A stretch of 55,630 nt of DNA, taken from positions 1 through 55,630 of the forward strand of contig PVXE01000030.1 of assembly GCA_014444615.1 (NCBI GenBank). The letters run 5' to 3'. Shown here in pieces: positions 8,587 through 16,805 of the stretch. The position numbers and the translations under genes are program-made. This DNA comes from Tagaea sp. CACIAM 22H2 (GTDB taxonomy: Bacteria; Pseudomonadota; Alphaproteobacteria; CACIAM-22H2). Below the pieces are notes generated by a model. That model made no database searches. It worked only from the letters and a program-made list of their open reading frames with translations, and was not told the origin of the DNA. Within the stretch, counting starts at the first letter, position 1. Each line of letters starts with the position of its first letter.

Positions 8587-11165
8587 TGGCGACCGCGCGC
8601 ACGACATGCCCTTACTGCGGCGTGGGGTGCGGCGTGATCGCGTCGTCGGATGGTACGATCAAGGGCGATCCAGACCATCCCGCTAATTTCGGCCGGTTGT
8701 GCTCCAAGGGCTCGGCGCTGGGCGAGACGATCGATCTCGACGGGCGGCTGCTATATCCCGAAGTCGACGGGCAACGCGTCGATTGGGATACGGCCCTGAA
8801 TCGCGTCGCCGACGGCTTCGCCGAGATCGTCGCGCGCAAAGGGCCCGACGCGGTCGCGTTCTACGTTTCCGGTCAGTTGCTGACCGAGGATTACTACGCC
8901 GCCAACAAGCTGATCAAAGGTTGGATCGGCACCGCGAATATCGACACGAATTCGCGACTCTGCATGGCCTCGTCGGTCGCGGGACATAAACGCGCTTTCG
9001 GGTCGGACACCGTGCCGGGCAACTACGAGGATTTCGAACTCGCCGATCTCGTCGTGCTGGTCGGTTCCAATCTCGCGTGGTGCCACCCGGTGCTGCATCA
9101 GCGCCTATTAGCCGCGCGTGCGCGGCGCGGCGGCTTGCCGAAGATCGTGGTGATCGATCCGCGCCGCACGGCGAGTTGCGAAGACGCCGAATTGCATTTG
9201 CCGTTGAAGCCAGGCAGCGACGTGACGCTGTTCGCCAGTTTGCTGCGCGACTTGCGCGAGACGGGCGCTGTCGATGCCGATTACGTCGCCAAGTATACGA
9301 ACGGTTTTGCGGACTTGGGCGATTTGCCCGACCGTGCGGCCGTCGCGCGCGATTGCGGTCTGCATCCGCGCGACGTCGCGGCGTTCTTTGACATGTTCGC
9401 GCGCACGCCAAAGACCGTCACGGTGTATTCCCAAGGCGTGAACCAATCTTCGGCGGGTGTCGACAAGGTCAACGCGATCATCAATTGCCATCTCGTCACC
9501 GGCCGCATCGGCAAGCCCGGCATGGGGCCGTTCTCGGTCACCGGCCAACCCAACGCGATGGGCGGACGCGAGGTCGGCGCCCTCTCGAATCAACTCGCGG
9601 CGCATATGGATTTCGCGCCCGCCGATGTCGATCGGGTGCGGCGCTTCTGGGATAGCCCGTCGATCGCGACGAAGCCCGGCTTGAAAGCCGTCGATCTGTT
9701 TGCGGCGATCGAACGCGGCGAGATCGAGGCCGTCTGGGTGATGGCGACGAATCCGGCGGCGAGCCTGCCGGATGCCGACCGGGTCAGGGCGGCGCTCGCC
9801 AAGTGCAAGTTGGTCGTCGTGTCGGATTGCGTTGCGCGGACCGACACGCTCGATCACGCGCATGTGAAACTGCCGGCGCTTGCCTGGGGCGAGAAGGACG
9901 GCACGGTGACGAATAGCGAGCGGCGTATTTCCCGCCAGCGTCCGTTCCTGAAGCCGCCCGGCGAGGCGAGGCAGGATTGGTGGATCGTAGCGCAGGTCGC
10001 CAAACGCTTGGGCGCAGGCGCTGCCTTCGCGTGGAGCGGTCCGGCCGAGATATTCGCCGAGCATGCGCGGCTGTCGGCGTTCGAGAATGGCGGCGTTCGT
10101 GATTTCGATCTGTCGCATCTGCTCGATGTCGATTACGAGACAATGCGCCCGACGCAATGGCCCGCGCGCGAACGCTTCTTCGCCGCGGGCGGGTTCTACA
10201 CGGCCGATCGCCGGGCGAAATTGGTGCCAACGACGCCGCGCGCCCCGGTCAACGCGCCGGACGCCGCGTTCCCGCTGATCTTGAACACCGGCCGCGTGCG
10301 CGATCAGTGGCATACGATGACGCGCAGCGGGAAGTCGCCGCGTCTGGCGGGCCATATCCGCGAAGCCTATGTCGCGATCAACCCGGCCGACGCATCGAAG
10401 CAGGGTCTTGCCGATGACGGCTTTGCGAGATTGTCGTCGCGCTGGGGCGACGCCGTGCTGCGTGTGCGCGTCGACGATGGACAGACGCCCGGTACGATCT
10501 TCGCACCGTTCCATTGGACCGGCACGCATGGATCGCACGCACGGGTCAACGCGACGATCAACCCGGCGGTCGATCCGATCTCAGGCCAGCCCGAACTCAA
10601 ACACACGCCCGCGAAGCTGGAAGCTTGGACGCCGGCCTGGGAAGGTTTTCTGCTGCGTCGCGACGATGTTGTGCCTGCCGCCGAGTACTGGCTCGCCAGC
10701 GCTGGCATCCAACACACGCGCTACGACATTGCGGGTATGGCGACGCCGGATATCGACGCGTTGATCGGGTGGGATGGCGACCGTATCGACTATGTCGACG
10801 CGGCGACCGGCCGCTATCACGCTGCGATCTTCGCCGAAGGCCGTCTGCAATCCGTGCTGTTCGTCGGTCCGCGGGCTTCGTTGCCTGATGGCGCGTGGCT
10901 TGGCGATTTGTTTGCCAAGACGGCGCTGGAACCGGCCGAACGTCGCGCGCTGCTATCGGGCCATGCGCCGGAAGGGGCGGCGGTTTCCGGTGCGCTGATC
11001 TGCGCCTGCCACGGCGTTCGCGCTGGCGCGATCGAGGACGTCATCGCCGGCGGTTGCGACGGCGTCGCCGCGATCGGGGCGGCGACGAAAGCGGGCACCA
11101 ATTGCGGCTCCTGTGTGCCCGAGCTGCGCGCGATGCTCGCCGCCAGGGCGCGCGAGGCCGCGTGA
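8586..11165 (+). CDS. nasA: Assimilatory nitrate reductase catalytic subunit NasA
   Basis: Cytoplasmic bis-MGD molybdoenzyme reducing nitrate to nitrite, 859 residues. N-terminal [4Fe-4S] cysteines are C8, C11, C15 and C39. The predicted Mo ligand is C126 in the NSRLC motif. The molybdopterin-dinucleotide-binding domain near 580-700 carries NTGRVRDQWHTMTR. The C-terminal 55 residues are a BFD-like [2Fe-2S] domain with C806, C808, C840 and C843, as in NasA forms that accept electrons directly from a reductase. The start is ATG 8586, one-base overlap with the upstream flavoprotein stop; a TTG three bases earlier is less likely. The siroheme gene follows with a TGATG-type overlap at 11163-11167. 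Confidence 0.95.
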   Translation: MATARTTCPYCGVGCGVIASSDGTIKGDPDHPANFGRLCSKGSALGETIDLDGRLLYPEVDGQRVDWDTALNRVADGFAEIVARKGPDAVAFYVSGQLLTEDYYAANKLIKGWIGTANIDTNSRLCMASSVAGHKRAFGSDTVPGNYEDFELADLVVLVGSNLAWCHPVLHQRLLAARARRGGLPKIVVIDPRRTASCEDAELHLPLKPGSDVTLFASLLRDLRETGAVDADYVAKYTNGFADLGDLPDRAAVARDCGLHPRDVAAFFDMFARTPKTVTVYSQGVNQSSAGVDKVNAIINCHLVTGRIGKPGMGPFSVTGQPNAMGGREVGALSNQLAAHMDFAPADVDRVRRFWDSPSIATKPGLKAVDLFAAIERGEIEAVWVMATNPAASLPDADRVRAALAKCKLVVVSDCVARTDTLDHAHVKLPALAWGEKDGTVTNSERRISRQRPFLKPPGEARQDWWIVAQVAKRLGAGAAFAWSGPAEIFAEHARLSAFENGGVRDFDLSHLLDVDYETMRPTQWPARERFFAAGGFYTADRRAKLVPTTPRAPVNAPDAAFPLILNTGRVRDQWHTMTRSGKSPRLAGHIREAYVAINPADASKQGLADDGFARLSSRWGDAVLRVRVDDGQTPGTIFAPFHWTGTHGSHARVNATINPAVDPISGQPELKHTPAKLEAWTPAWEGFLLRRDDVVPAAEYWLASAGIQHTRYDIAGMATPDIDALIGWDGDRIDYVDAATGRYHAAIFAEGRLQSVLFVGPRASLPDGAWLGDLFAKTALEPAERRALLSGHAPEGAAVSGALICACHGVRAGAIEDVIAGGCDGVAAIGAATKAGTNCGSCVPELRAMLAARAREAA

Positions 11166-12040
11166 TGCGCCATTTCCCGATCTTCCTCGACCTTGCGGGC
11201 AAGTCCGTTCTCGTCGTCGGGGCAGGGCGGATTGCCGACGCCAAGTCCGAGCAGCTCGCGCGATCGGGCGCCGCCGTACGGCGTGTCGACATGTTCGACG
11301 TCATCGGCGATGCGGTGCTCGCGGTCTGCGCCGATACGGGCCAGGGCGACGGTGTCGCCAAGGCCGCGCGCGCCGCGAAGATTCCGGTCAACGTCGTCGA
11401 TCGGCCGGAACTCAGCGATTTCATATGGCCGTCGATCGTCGATCGCGATCCCGTGACGATCGCGATTTGCACGTCGGGCACGTCGCCCGTCCTCGCGCGC
11501 CATCTGCGCACGCGGATCGAGTTGGCCGTTCCCGAAACTTTCGGACGATTGGCCGAATGGGCCGGGCGCTTGCGCGCACGCGTGGCCCGCGCGGTCCCCG
11601 ACCTTGGTGAGCGCCGCGCGTTTTGGGAGCGGATCCTTCGCGGCGGCGCCGCGGATCTGGCGATGTCGGGCGATGCGCGGGGCGCCGATCGAGAAGTCGA
11701 TCGCGCTCTGTTGGGAAATACGGCCGATGACAGGCGGATCGACGTCGTCATTCTTCCCGAAATGCCGGATCTGCTGACGCTGCGCGATCTTCGCCTGCTT
11801 CAGAATGCCGATGCGATCCTGCATCCGGCGGGAATCGACACGCGATTCCTCGATCTGGCACGGCGCGACGCGGCGCGTGTGGTCGTCGATTCCGCCGATG
11901 CGGAAAATCTGATGAATGCCGGGCGTATTGTTCGCCTGGAAATGCCGAACGCTGAGCATGCGGACCTAGCGGCTGGACCTGCGGCCGCCCTGACAGACCC
12001 AGGGCCGAAAGCGGCGTCGATCCGCAACCGCGCGCGTTAA
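11165..12040 (+). CDS. Shortened CysG-like precorrin-2 dehydrogenase / siroheme synthase
   Basis: 291 residues. The N-terminus matches the CysG dehydrogenase/ferrochelatase domain: FPIFLDLAGK, nucleotide-binding GAGRIA at 19-24, VNVVD with Asp79 corresponding to the catalytic Asp of the family, then FIWPSIVDRDPV and TSGTSPVLARHLR. Two things are odd. The distance from the nucleotide motif to VNVVD is 61 residues against 86 in E. coli CysG as I recall it, so about 25 residues of the Rossmann part are missing. The C-terminal methyltransferase domain is a remnant of about 65 residues that keeps LTLRDLRLLQ-AD but has LPEMPD where the SAM-binding GAGPGD should be. It probably helps make siroheme for NirA, but full CysG activity is doubtful and a separate CobA would be needed. 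Confidence 0.8.
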   Translation: MRHFPIFLDLAGKSVLVVGAGRIADAKSEQLARSGAAVRRVDMFDVIGDAVLAVCADTGQGDGVAKAARAAKIPVNVVDRPELSDFIWPSIVDRDPVTIAICTSGTSPVLARHLRTRIELAVPETFGRLAEWAGRLRARVARAVPDLGERRAFWERILRGGAADLAMSGDARGADREVDRALLGNTADDRRIDVVILPEMPDLLTLRDLRLLQNADAILHPAGIDTRFLDLARRDAARVVVDSADAENLMNAGRIVRLEMPNAEHADLAAGPAAALTDPGPKAASIRNRAR

Positions 12041-12079
12041 TGGGCACCGCCGCGTTCGGCGGGCGGTATCATGTTCGTG

Positions 12080-12110
12080 CGCGGGCAAGTCGAGGTCGAA
12101 CTTGTCCGCG
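12080..12110 (+). terminator. Intergenic hairpin after the nitrate operon
   Basis: An inverted repeat has arms 12080-12090 and 12100-12110, 11 base pairs including one G-U, around a 9-base loop, 40 bp after the siroheme gene stop. No T-run follows, so it is either a weak or Rho-assisted terminator or an mRNA 3' end-protecting hairpin. A TATACT box at 12120-12125 just downstream could be the -10 element for the RidA gene, but no convincing -35 is at the right distance. Confidence 0.4.
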
Positions 12111-12193
12111 ACAAGCCGCTATACTCAGCCTCGCGCGGCAATCTGCCCGTCCGAAGGGACATTCGAAATTTTGCCGCGAAGGGAGGGCTCGCC

Positions 12194-12655
12194 ATGTCGG
12201 CGGAAGCGAAATTGAAAGCCTTGGGGATCGTGCTGCCGGAAACGATCGTGCCTGTCGCGACCTATGTTCCGTTCCGTCTGCACGGCGACACGCTTTATCT
12301 GTCGGGCCAAGGGCCGCGCCGGAAGGAAGGCGGTTACGAGATCGGTATCGTCGGCAAGGACGTGACGGTCGAGGCGGCGTATGCGCACGCGAGGACGGTC
12401 GGTCTCGGGCTTCTCGCGACCGCGCGCCAAGCGCTCGGCAGCCTCGATCGCATCGACTACGTCGTGAAGCTGCTGGGCATGGTCAACGCAGCGCCCGGTT
12501 TCGGATCGCAGCCGCAAGTGATCAACGGCTGTTCGGATCTGTTCGTCGAAGTATTCGGCGAGGCGGGCCGCCATGCGCGCTCGGCCGTCGGCATGGGCAG
12601 CCTGCCCAACAATATGACGGTGGAGATCGAGGCGATCTTCGCCGTGAAGCGCTGA
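12194..12655 (+). CDS. RidA/YjgF family protein
   Basis: 153-residue Rid-superfamily protein. Visible family features are YLSGQGP near 35-41, the AAYAHARTVGLGLLATARQALG helix, R129 in HARSAV (position of the conserved active-site Arg) and the terminal VEIEAIFAV strand. Family knowledge: RidA proteins hydrolyse reactive enamine/imine products of PLP enzymes such as 2-aminoacrylate. The start ATG 12194 has a strong GGGAGGG ribosome site 8 bases upstream; the frame is open further upstream but without such a site. The next gene, two bases after the stop, is a PLP enzyme of the D-serine dehydratase type, so enamine clearance is a good guess for the local role. Confidence 0.9.
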   Translation: MSAEAKLKALGIVLPETIVPVATYVPFRLHGDTLYLSGQGPRRKEGGYEIGIVGKDVTVEAAYAHARTVGLGLLATARQALGSLDRIDYVVKLLGMVNAAPGFGSQPQVINGCSDLFVEVFGEAGRHARSAVGMGSLPNNMTVEIEAIFAVKR

Positions 12656-12657
12656 CC

Positions 12658-13941
12658 ATGGATATCTCCGCGATCCTCGACGGAACGCTCGACGGCGTCG
12701 ACAAAGGCATACCCGGCGGCGCTTCCTTGCGCCTTCGCGATGTCGGCAAGCAAGGCTGGAATTTGCTGAACGAGGATCTACCGCTGCCGGTCTGCGTATT
12801 GAAGCGCGACGCGATCGAGGCCAACGAGAGGCTGATGGCGAAGTTCCTCGCCGCCACGGGCGCCATTCTGGCGCCGCACGGCAAGACGACGATGAGCCCC
12901 CAGCTGTTCAAGCGCCAGCTGGATGCGGGCGCTTGGGCGATCACGCTTGCCAATATCGCCCAGGTCCAAGTCGCGCGGCGTTTCGGCGTGAAGCGGATCG
13001 TGCTCGCCAATCAATTGATCGGCAAGCAGGCGATCCGATATGTCGTCGACGAGCTCGCGCGCGATGAATCGTTCGAGTTCTTTTGCTTGATCGATTCACA
13101 CGAAGGCCTTGCTGCCCTCGTGACCGCTGCGCGCGCGAAGGATTTGCGCGGCCGCATCGGCGTATTTCTCGAAGGCGGCATGGCGGGGATGCGCACGGGC
13201 GTGCGGACCCACGATGCGGCGATCGCGCTGGCGCGGGCCATCAAGGCGGCGGAGCCGTTCGTCGCGTTGCGCGGCGTCGAAGGCTTCGAAGGTTTGGTCT
13301 CTGGCGCTGAAGGCGCGTTGAAGGTGACCGCCTTCGTCGATTTCCTGGCAAAGATCGCGGAAAGCGTCGACGCCGAAAACCTATGGGGCGAGGGGCCGGC
13401 GATCCTGACCGCCGGCGGCTCGGCGTTCTATGACATCGTCGCGCGGCGGTTCTCGAGCCTCGCCTTGATGCGCGAGAAGATCACGTTGATCCGCTCGGGC
13501 TGCTACCTGACGCACGATTCCAAAATGTACGATCTGGCGTTCGATCAGATCGCGCATCGCATGCCCGAATTTGCGCGCGAAGGGCGCCCCCAATCGGCGT
13601 TGGAGGTCTGGGCCTATGTCCAGTCGCGCCCGGAACCGACACGGGTTCTGGTGACGCTGGGCAAGCGCGACACCGCCTACGATTCGTTCTTGCCCGAACC
13701 CAAATTTTGGTATCGGCCGGGTTCGGCGCCGCGTGCGCCGCAGGCGTTGGCGGGGCATGTGTGTGTCTCGCTCAACGATCAGCACGGCTATCTCGACGTG
13801 CCGGTGGACTCGCCGCTGCATGTGGGCGACATGGTCGGATTCGGCGTTTCGCACCCGTGTCTCACCTTCGACAAATGGCGTGTGATGCCGATCGTCGATC
13901 GCGATTACGGGGTCGTCGACGCGATCCGGACTTATTTCTAG
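12658..13941 (+). CDS. D-serine dehydratase-like / D-threonine aldolase family PLP enzyme (amino acid deaminase)
   Basis: 427-residue fold-type III PLP enzyme (alanine racemase N-terminal TIM barrel plus a D-ser-dehydrat domain). K76 in PHGKTT is the expected PLP Schiff-base lysine, and H399-x-C401 in VSHPC matches the zinc-binding His-Cys pair of eukaryotic-type D-serine dehydratases. Related proteins deaminate D-serine or cleave D-3-hydroxy amino acids; the exact substrate cannot be read from sequence. The gene begins two bases after the RidA-like gene, and co-translation fits a reaction releasing an enamine. It ends 37 bp before the convergent permease gene. Confidence 0.85.
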   Translation: MDISAILDGTLDGVDKGIPGGASLRLRDVGKQGWNLLNEDLPLPVCVLKRDAIEANERLMAKFLAATGAILAPHGKTTMSPQLFKRQLDAGAWAITLANIAQVQVARRFGVKRIVLANQLIGKQAIRYVVDELARDESFEFFCLIDSHEGLAALVTAARAKDLRGRIGVFLEGGMAGMRTGVRTHDAAIALARAIKAAEPFVALRGVEGFEGLVSGAEGALKVTAFVDFLAKIAESVDAENLWGEGPAILTAGGSAFYDIVARRFSSLALMREKITLIRSGCYLTHDSKMYDLAFDQIAHRMPEFAREGRPQSALEVWAYVQSRPEPTRVLVTLGKRDTAYDSFLPEPKFWYRPGSAPRAPQALAGHVCVSLNDQHGYLDVPVDSPLHVGDMVGFGVSHPCLTFDKWRVMPIVDRDYGVVDAIRTYF

Positions 13942-13978
13942 TCCGGCTCTTAGGCGAAACCGTCTCGATCCGCGCCGA

Positions 13979-14794
13979 TCAGCGCCCGTCGCGGCCGAAT
14001 AGTTGCGAGATTACCAGCAACGCCGAGGTGAGCACGATCACCAAGGTCGAGATCGCCGCGATGGTTGGGTCGATCTGGTCGCGCAGCGACGCGAACATAT
14101 TGCGCGTCAGCGTCGAATTGGCGCCGCCCGAGACGAACAGCGCGACGATCACCTCGTCGAAGGAAGTCAGGAACGACAACACGGCGGAGGTGACGACGGA
14201 GAAACGGATCTGCGGCAACGTCACCAGGAAGAACGCCTTCGGGCGCGACGCGCCCAGGCTGCGCGCGACCAGCTCCTGGTTCGCGTCGTAGCTTTTCAGC
14301 GCCGACGTGACGATCATCACGACCAGCGGCACGGCCAGCATCGAGTGCGCCATGACGATGCCGATCAACGTGTTGACGAGGCCGAGGCGCGCATAGACGT
14401 AGAACACGCCGATGCCGACAAGAATGACCGGCACGACGATAGGGGTGAGCAGCAGCCCCTGGATCAAGCCGCTCCAGCGCGTGCGCGACGCGTGCAGCCC
14501 GTAGGCGGCGGCCACGCCGATCGTCGTCGCCAGCAGCATAGTCAGCACGCCCGCCTTGAACGAGGTCGCGGTCGCATCCATCCAGGCGACCGAGCCGAAA
14601 TAGTTCCGGTACCAGCGCAGCGACCATTCGCGCGGCGGGAATTCCAGATACTGCGATTCGGAAAACGACATCGGAATGACGATCAGCGACGGCACAACCA
14701 GGAAGAACATCGTCACGCCGGCGAGCGCATAGAGCCACAGGCGGCGTGCATGCGTGATCTGGGTCTCGCTGGCGGGCGCGGAGAGCCAGGTCAT
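13979..14794 (-). CDS. Polyamine-type ABC transporter permease (PotC-like)
   Basis: Inner-membrane subunit of a spermidine/putrescine-class importer, 271 residues with about six membrane segments. The ATPase-contact loop reads ELVARSLGASRPKAFFLVTLPQIRFSV. It is last in the order enolase-ALDH-SBP-ATPase-permease-permease and overlaps the preceding permease by 4 bp (ATGA on the minus strand at 14791-14794). The large family includes importers for polyamines, amino acids and opines, so the substrate is open. Confidence 0.9.
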   Translation of the reverse strand: MTWLSAPASETQITHARRLWLYALAGVTMFFLVVPSLIVIPMSFSESQYLEFPPREWSLRWYRNYFGSVAWMDATATSFKAGVLTMLLATTIGVAAAYGLHASRTRWSGLIQGLLLTPIVVPVILVGIGVFYVYARLGLVNTLIGIVMAHSMLAVPLVVMIVTSALKSYDANQELVARSLGASRPKAFFLVTLPQIRFSVVTSAVLSFLTSFDEVIVALFVSGGANSTLTRNMFASLRDQIDPTIAAISTLVIVLTSALLVISQLFGRDGR

Positions 14795-15678
14795 GCGCCG
14801 CCGCCGAGGAATTTATCGAGCCGCACCAGCTTGGATGCGCCCCACAGCAACAGCAGCGTCACGGCGAACAACACGACCCCGAGCGCGCTGGCGGCCCCCC
14901 AGTTGAAGAACATTTCGATATCGGTGGCGATGCGATTGGCGACCATCGAGACCTTGCCGCCGCCGAGCACGGCCGGCGTCACGTAGAAGCCCAAGCACAG
15001 GATGAACACCATCGTGGCGCCCGCCAGTAATCCCGGCACGGACAGCGGCAGGAAGACGCGCCAGAAGGCTTGCGTGGGGCTTGCTCCCAAATTCGCGGCG
15101 GCGCGCAAATAGTCGCGGTCGATCGCGCGCATCGAGCCGTAGACCGGCAAGACGAGGAACGGCAGCATGATATGCACCATGCCGATCAGCGTGCCGGTGA
15201 GGTTGTGGACGAGCGCGATCGGCTGGTCCCACAGACCGAGCTCCATGCCCCATGTGTTGATCAGTCCCCGGCGTTGGAGCAGCACGAGCCAGGCATAGGT
15301 GCGCACCAGCAGCGACGTCCAGAACGGCAGCATCACCGCGATCATGCAGATATTCGCCGCCCGCCGGGGCAACTGCGCCATGAAATAGGCAAGCGGATAG
15401 CCGAAGGCGACGCAGATCGCGGTCGTCAGCACGCTCACCTCGAACGTCGTGCGAAAGGTGCGGAAATAGGAGGGCTGCTCGACCATCCGCCGGTAATGCT
15501 CCAGCGTCGTGGCCCCGGCATCGTCGAGGAACGAGAGATAGAAAAGCCATGCGACCGGGGCGACCATCGTCACCAGCACGAGCAGCACGGCCGGCAGGCA
15601 TAAGGCGAACAGCGAAAAACGCTCGGCGGCCGCGTCGCGCCGCAGGCCTTCGGCGTTCGGCGCGGCGATATCGGTCAT
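14791..15678 (-). CDS. Polyamine-type ABC transporter permease (PotB-like)
   Basis: Inner-membrane subunit partnering the downstream PotC-like permease, 295 residues. Starts with a 20-residue cytoplasmic arm, then FALCLPAVLLVLVTMVAPVAWLFYLSF as the first membrane helix. The EAA-type loop is YLRAAANLGASPTQAFWRVFLPLSVPG and the segment YPLAYFMAQLP is typical of the PotB/HisM-like family. Start ATG 15678 overlaps the ATPase stop by 4 bp; the stop overlaps the next permease. Confidence 0.9.
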   Translation of the reverse strand: MTDIAAPNAEGLRRDAAAERFSLFALCLPAVLLVLVTMVAPVAWLFYLSFLDDAGATTLEHYRRMVEQPSYFRTFRTTFEVSVLTTAICVAFGYPLAYFMAQLPRRAANICMIAVMLPFWTSLLVRTYAWLVLLQRRGLINTWGMELGLWDQPIALVHNLTGTLIGMVHIMLPFLVLPVYGSMRAIDRDYLRAAANLGASPTQAFWRVFLPLSVPGLLAGATMVFILCLGFYVTPAVLGGGKVSMVANRIATDIEMFFNWGAASALGVVLFAVTLLLLWGASKLVRLDKFLGGGA

Positions 15679-16739
15679 GCCGCGTCCGATGGCAGAAGGT
15701 GGAAGTCGCCCGCGCGCAGCGCCAGCCTTATCGCATCGCCAGGGTGCGGCATCCGGGCGCCGCCGCCAAGGCGCACGGCGACGATCGCACCGCCCGACAG
15801 CGCCACGCGCAGCAACATGCTGTCGCCTTGATAGACGGTCTCCGCAACGTTGCCTTCCAGAGTGTATTCGTCGGCCGCGGGCGGACCGGCGAGCGGGCGC
15901 AAGCGTTCGGGGCGCACCATCATCAGCATGGCGCCGTCCGGGGTGCCGTCGGGCAAGCGCAAGCGCGCGGGCCCGATCGCGCAGGAGCCGGCTTGCGCGA
16001 TCACCGGCACGAAGGTCGACTCGCCGATGAACTCGGCGACGAAGCGGTTGGCTGGCCGTTCGTAGATCGAACGGGGCGCGTCGATCTGTTGAATGCGGCC
16101 GCCGTCGATAACGGCGATACGGTCGGACATGGTCAACGCCTCGCGCTGATCGTGCGTGACGTAGACGGTGGTCATGCCCAGACGCTCGTGGAGCTGGCGC
16201 AGCTCGATCTGCATATGCTCGCGCAACTGCTTGTCGAGCGCCGAGAGCGGCTCGTCCATCAGCAGGATGCGCGGCTCGAACACCACGGCGCGGGCAAGCG
16301 CTACGCGCTGACGCTGGCCGCCGGAGAGTTGATCGACGCGCCGGCGCGCGAAGCCGCCCAAGCGCACGAGTTCCAGCGCACGCTCGACGCGCGATTCCGC
16401 TTCGTCGCGCGGCACGTTGCGCAAACGCAGCGGGAAGGCGACGTTGGCGCCCACGTCCATATGCGGGAACAGCGCGTAGTTCTGGAACACCATGCCCACG
16501 TCGCGCTTATGCGGCGGCAGGCGGACGATGTCGGCGTCGCCGAAGCGGATGATGCCCTGATCGGGGCGCACGAACCCCGCCAGCATCATCAGCAACGTCG
16601 TCTTGCCGGACCCCGACGGGCCCAGCAGCGTCAGGAACTCGCCGCTGCGAATGTCGAGCGCGACGTCGTCGAGGACGCGAACGCGGCCGTAGCTTTTTGA
16701 AAGCTGCCGGATCGAAATTGGGAGGGCGGCGTTACGCAT
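15675..16739 (-). CDS. Polyamine-type ABC transporter ATP-binding protein (PotA-like)
   Basis: 354-residue ATPase. Walker A GPSGSGKT at 40-47, Q-loop FQNYALFPH, signature [15 protein letters not shown], Walker B ILLMDEPLSALD and switch VTHDQREAL are all present. The last 110 residues are a TOBE domain. It follows the SBP gene after a 66-bp gap that contains a strong hairpin, which may lower ATPase expression relative to the binding protein. Confidence 0.93.
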   Translation of the reverse strand: MRNAALPISIRQLSKSYGRVRVLDDVALDIRSGEFLTLLGPSGSGKTTLLMMLAGFVRPDQGIIRFGDADIVRLPPHKRDVGMVFQNYALFPHMDVGANVAFPLRLRNVPRDEAESRVERALELVRLGGFARRRVDQLSGGQRQRVALARAVVFEPRILLMDEPLSALDKQLREHMQIELRQLHERLGMTTVYVTHDQREALTMSDRIAVIDGGRIQQIDAPRSIYERPANRFVAEFIGESTFVPVIAQAGSCAIGPARLRLPDGTPDGAMLMMVRPERLRPLAGPPAADEYTLEGNVAETVYQGDSMLLRVALSGGAIVAVRLGGGARMPHPGDAIRLALRAGDFHLLPSDAA

Positions 16740-16761
16740 GTCGCGACTCTAGCAGGGAAGT

Positions 16762-16789
16762 GCCGGGCGGAACGCGAATTCCGCCCGGC
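16762..16789 (-). other. Inter-cistronic hairpin between SBP and ATPase genes
   Basis: Perfect 11-bp inverted repeat: arms 16762-16772 and 16779-16789, six-base loop. It lies between the SBP stop (16806) and the ATPase start (16739) on the minus strand. In that reading direction no T-run follows, so I read it as a partial terminator or 3' end-stabilising structure that lets the binding protein be made in excess. On the plus strand the tail is T-rich (TTCTTCGTT), which could stop antisense transcription. Confidence 0.6.
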
Positions 16790-16805
16790 TTCTTCGTTCC
16801 GGCTG

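Noticed and set aside
12080..12130. Riboswitch or leader upstream of the RidA gene
   Set aside because: Only a single hairpin is visible, close to the end of the nitrate operon, with no conserved multi-stem architecture that I recognise.
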